From NCBI RefSeq assembly GCF_031323975.1, contig NZ_JAVIWS010000001.1:1302001-1366000 (forward strand): a DNA stretch of 64,000 nucleotides. The letters are read 5' to 3'. Below the pieces are notes generated by a model that did no database searches, was not told the origin of the DNA, and saw only the letters and a list, made by a program, of their open reading frames with translations. Each line of letters starts with the position of its first letter. Position 1 is the first letter of the stretch. Position numbers and translations under genes: made by a program. Positions 61,437-64,000 of the stretch are shown here, piece after piece. This DNA comes from Escherichia ruysiae. GTDB lineage: Bacteria > Pseudomonadota > Gammaproteobacteria > Enterobacterales > Enterobacteriaceae.

Positions 61437-62690
61437 TTATGCGTAAACCGGGTAACGTGCGCAGATGTCGAGAACTTTACCTTTGATACGCTCGATAACG
61501 GCTTCATCATTGATGCTGTCCAGCACGTCACACATCCAGCCAGCCAGTTCTTTCGCTTCTGCTTCTTTGAAGCCGCGACGCGTAATCGCCGGGGTACCCA
61601 CGCGAATACCGGAGGTCACAAACGGGCTCTTCGGATCGTTCGGTACGCTGTTTTTGTTGACGGTGATGTTAGCACGGCCCAGAGCGGCGTCTGCTTCTTT
61701 ACCGGTCAGGTTTTTATCAACCAGATCAACCAGGAACAGGTGGTTATCAGTGCCGCCGGAAACCACTTTGTAGCCGCGTTCCAGGAACACTTCTACCATC
61801 GCTTTAGCGTTTTTAGCGACCTGCTGCTGGTAAGTTTTGAACTCAGGCTCCATCGCTTCTTTCAGAGCAACCGCTTTACCGGCGATTACGTGCATCAACG
61901 GACCGCCCTGACCACCAGGGAAAACGGCAGAGTTCAGTTTTTTGTACAGCTCTTCGCTACCACCTTTCGCCAGGATCAGACCGCCGCGCGGACCCGCCAG
62001 GGTTTTGTGAGTGGTGGTAGTAACAACGTGAGCATGAGGAACTGGGTTCGGGTAGACGCCAGCAGCAACCAGGCCCGCAACGTGCGCCATATCAACGAAC
62101 AGGTAAGCACCGATGCTGTCAGCGATTTCACGCATTTTCGCCCAGTCCACCACGCCGGAATATGCAGAGAAGCCACCGATAATCATTTTCGGTTTGTGTT
62201 CTTTGGCTTGTTTTTCCAGATCGGCGTAGTCGATATGACCGGTAGCATCGATACCGTAAGGAACGATGTTGTACAGTTTACCGGAGAAGTTAACCGGAGA
62301 ACCGTGAGTCAGGTGACCGCCATGCGCCAGGTTCATACCCAGAACGGTATCACCTGGTTCCAGCAGCGCGGTGTAGACCGCAAAGTTAGCCTGGGAGCCG
62401 GAGTGCGGCTGGACGTTAGCGTAGTCAGCGCCGAACAGTTCTTTCGCACGATCGATCGCCAGTTGTTCAACGATATCAACATACTCGCAACCGCCGTAGT
62501 AGCGTTTGCCCGGATAACCTTCAGCATATTTGTTGGTCAGCTGAGAACCCTGCGCCTGCATTACGCGCGGGCTGGTGTAGTTTTCGGAGGCGATCAGTTC
62601 GATGTGCTCTTCCTGACGTACTTTTTCCTGCTCCATAGCCTGCCACAGTTCGGCATCATAATCGGCAATGTTCATTTCACGCTTTAACAT
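61437..62690 (-). CDS. glyA: Serine hydroxymethyltransferase
   Basis: PLP enzyme that converts serine and tetrahydrofolate to glycine and 5,10-methylene-THF, the main source of one-carbon units. It has 417 residues. The PLP lysine is in [14 protein letters not shown] near residue 229; the substrate-binding ASENYTS is at the N-terminus. Known regulators are PurR and MetR, whose likely sites are upstream. Confidence 0.98.
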
Positions 62691-62808
62691 CCGCATCTCC
62701 TGACTCAGCTAACAATAAAATTTTTGGCCTTTATAGGCGGTCCTGTTGGACAACGGCGAACAGTATAACCGAATCATTGTGCGATAACAGGTCTTGACAA
62801 AGGAATTT

Positions 62809-62824
62809 ACGCAAACGATTACCT
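62809..62824 (-). promoter_or_regulatory. PurR operator of glyA
   Basis: The 16-mer reads AGGTAATCGTTTGCGT on the minus strand. Its second half, CGTTTGCGT, is the PurR consensus. It lies upstream of the glyA -10 and agrees with the known purine repression of glyA. Confidence 0.7.
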
Positions 62825-62943
62825 TCAGGCTGCGCAAGGCTTTGGAGAATAAAGAGCTTGCAACCGGAAACGGATTTCTTTTCAGGTTTGTGATGCAAAT
62901 TTTTCACTTCATCACATTCTTAATGAAAAACCCCAAAGAACCA

Positions 62944-62991
62944 TTTACATTGCAGGGCTATTTTTTATAAGATGCATTTGAGATACATCAA
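62944..62991 (+). promoter_or_regulatory. hmp promoter with overlapping NsrR box
   Basis: A -35 TTTACA (62944-62949) and -10 TATAAG (62966-62971) with a 16-bp spacer. The NsrR-type dyad starting AAGATGCATTT at 62969 overlaps the -10 and the start site, as expected for nitric-oxide-relieved repression. Confidence 0.65.
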
Positions 62992-63017
62992 TTAAGATGC
63001 AAAAAAAGGAAGACCAT

Positions 63018-64000
63018 ATGCTTGACGCTCAAACCATCGCTACAGTAAAAGCCACCATCCCTTTACTGGTGGAAACGGGGCCAAAGTTAACCGCCCATTT
63101 CTACGACCGTATGTTTACTCATAACCCAGAACTCAAAGAAATTTTTAACATGAGTAACCAGCGTAATGGCGATCAACGTGAAGCCCTGTTTAACGCCATT
63201 GCCGCCTACGCCAGTAATATTGAAAACCTGCCTGCGCTGCTGCCAGCGGTAGAAAAAATCGCGCAGAAACACACCAGCTTCCAGATCAAACCGGAACAAT
63301 ACAACATCGTTGGCGAACACCTGTTGGCGACGCTGGACGAAATGTTCAGCCCGGGTCAGGAAGTGCTGAACGCGTGGGGGAAAGCCTATGGCGTGCTGGC
63401 AAATGTATTTATCAATCGCGAGGCGGAAATCTATAACGAAAACGCCAGCAAAGCCGGTGGCTGGGAAGGTACACGCGATTTCCGCATTGTGGCTAAAACG
63501 CCGCGCAGTGCGCTTATCACCAGCTTCGAACTGGAACCGGTCGACGGTGGCGCAGTGGCAGAATACCGTCCGGGGCAATATCTCGGTGTCTGGCTGAAAC
63601 CGGAAGGTTTCCCGCATCAGGAAATTCGCCAATACTCTTTGACCCGCAAGCCGGATGGCAAAGGCTATCGTATTGCGGTGAAACGCGAAGAGGGTGGGCA
63701 GGTATCCAACTGGCTGCACAATCACGCCAATGTTGGCGATGTCGTGAAGCTGGTGGCTCCGGCGGGTGATTTCTTTATGGATGTGACAAACGACACACCG
63801 GTAACCTTAATCTCTGCCGGTGTCGGTCAAACGCCAATGCTGGCTATGCTCGATACGCTGGCAAAAGCAGGCCACACAGCACAAGTGAACTGGTTCCATG
63901 CGGCAGAAAATGGCGATGTTCACGCCTTTGCTGATGAAGTTAAGGAGCTGGGGCAATCACTGCCGCGCTTTACCGCACACACCTGGTATCGTCAGCCGAG
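63018..64000 (+). CDS. hmp: Flavohaemoglobin (NO dioxygenase), 3' end cut by window edge
   Basis: Converts nitric oxide to nitrate with O2 and NADPH; the family has 396 residues, of which 327 codons are in the window. The N-terminal globin domain includes the proximal haem His in [11 protein letters not shown] near residue 85. The FAD domain has [11 protein letters not shown] near 206, and the NAD domain starts at [12 protein letters not shown] near 270. AAAAGGAAGA upstream of the ATG is the ribosome site. Expression is under NsrR, with MetR also reported. Confidence 0.98.
   Translation, partial: MLDAQTIATVKATIPLLVETGPKLTAHFYDRMFTHNPELKEIFNMSNQRNGDQREALFNAIAAYASNIENLPALLPAVEKIAQKHTSFQIKPEQYNIVGEHLLATLDEMFSPGQEVLNAWGKAYGVLANVFINREAEIYNENASKAGGWEGTRDFRIVAKTPRSALITSFELEPVDGGAVAEYRPGQYLGVWLKPEGFPHQEIRQYSLTRKPDGKGYRIAVKREEGGQVSNWLHNHANVGDVVKLVAPAGDFFMDVTNDTPVTLISAGVGQTPMLAMLDTLAKAGHTAQVNWFHAAENGDVHAFADEVKELGQSLPRFTAHTWYRQP

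Larger units (their letters stand above)
62691..63017. other. Divergent glyA/hmp regulatory region
   Basis: A 327-bp spacer with no gene. It contains a glyA -10 TATACT (62762-62767, minus), the PurR site at 62809-62824, AT-rich sequence (about 62880-62935) where MetR sites are expected, and the hmp promoter with NsrR box. A TTTTTCACTTCA segment near 62900 could be part of a MetR box, but I do not place it exactly. Confidence 0.7.

Noticed and set aside
61740..62687. 315-residue open frame antisense to glyA
   Set aside because: Shadow of a highly expressed gene with strong codon bias; no motif and no start signal.

Overview
The window is a stretch of Escherichia coli chromosome. Gene content, gene order and protein sequences follow the E. 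coli K-12 segment from pdeF (yfgF) to hmp. Both edges cut genes: pdeF loses its 3' end at the left and hmp its 3' end at the right. I see no tRNA, rRNA, insertion sequence, prophage or CRISPR array. Two differences from K-12 order stand out. An adhesin block of about 9.8 kb (sinH-sinI-ratA) lies between xseA and yfgJ, and the hcaREFCBD catabolic genes are absent between hcaT and yphA. These suggest a non-K-12, probably extraintestinal-type strain; that assignment is inference.

Layout. 1-3.7 kb: c-di-GMP phosphodiesterase pdeF, divergent from the small envelope genes yfgG, yfgH and yfgI. 3.7-8.4 kb: guaBA (GMP synthesis) divergent from xseA. 8.4-18.2 kb: the accessory cluster, read right to left, with an intimin-like outer-membrane protein (SinH), a small exported protein (SinI) and a 2149-residue seven-module repeat protein (RatA). 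It resembles genes of the Salmonella CS54 island, which occupies the same site. 18.4-27.1 kb: yfgJ and the run rlmN-rodZ-ispG-(sroE)-hisS-yfgM-bamB-der, covering translation fidelity, cell shape, isoprenoid synthesis and outer-membrane assembly. 27.2-35.1 kb: ndk, pbpC and the alpha-2-macroglobulin lipoprotein yfhM. 35.3-39.1 kb: sseA, the ryfA small-RNA region, sseB and pepB. 39.1-44.9 kb: the complete iscRSUA-hscBA-fdx-iscX operon. 45.1-50.4 kb: trmJ, suhB, yfhR, csiE and hcaT. 50.7-61.4 kb: the yphABCDEFGH carbohydrate cluster. 61.4-64 kb: glyA and hmp, divergent.

Functional groupings. The isc genes make Fe-S clusters under IscR feedback through two abutting IscR boxes, and IspG, RlmN, Fdx and IscR itself are clients. 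YphD/E/F form a ribose-type ABC importer, YphB and YphG are mutarotase-like, YphC is a polyol-type dehydrogenase and YphH is a ROK repressor. Together they look like one uptake and catabolic unit whose sugar I cannot identify. SinH, SinI and RatA share end domains, which suggests one export or adhesion system.

The points most worth following are the domain sharing among SinH, SinI and RatA, the triplicated ryfA region with an unassigned 41-codon hydrophobic reading frame, and the substrate of the yph cluster. Apart from these the window is ordinary conserved core genome.
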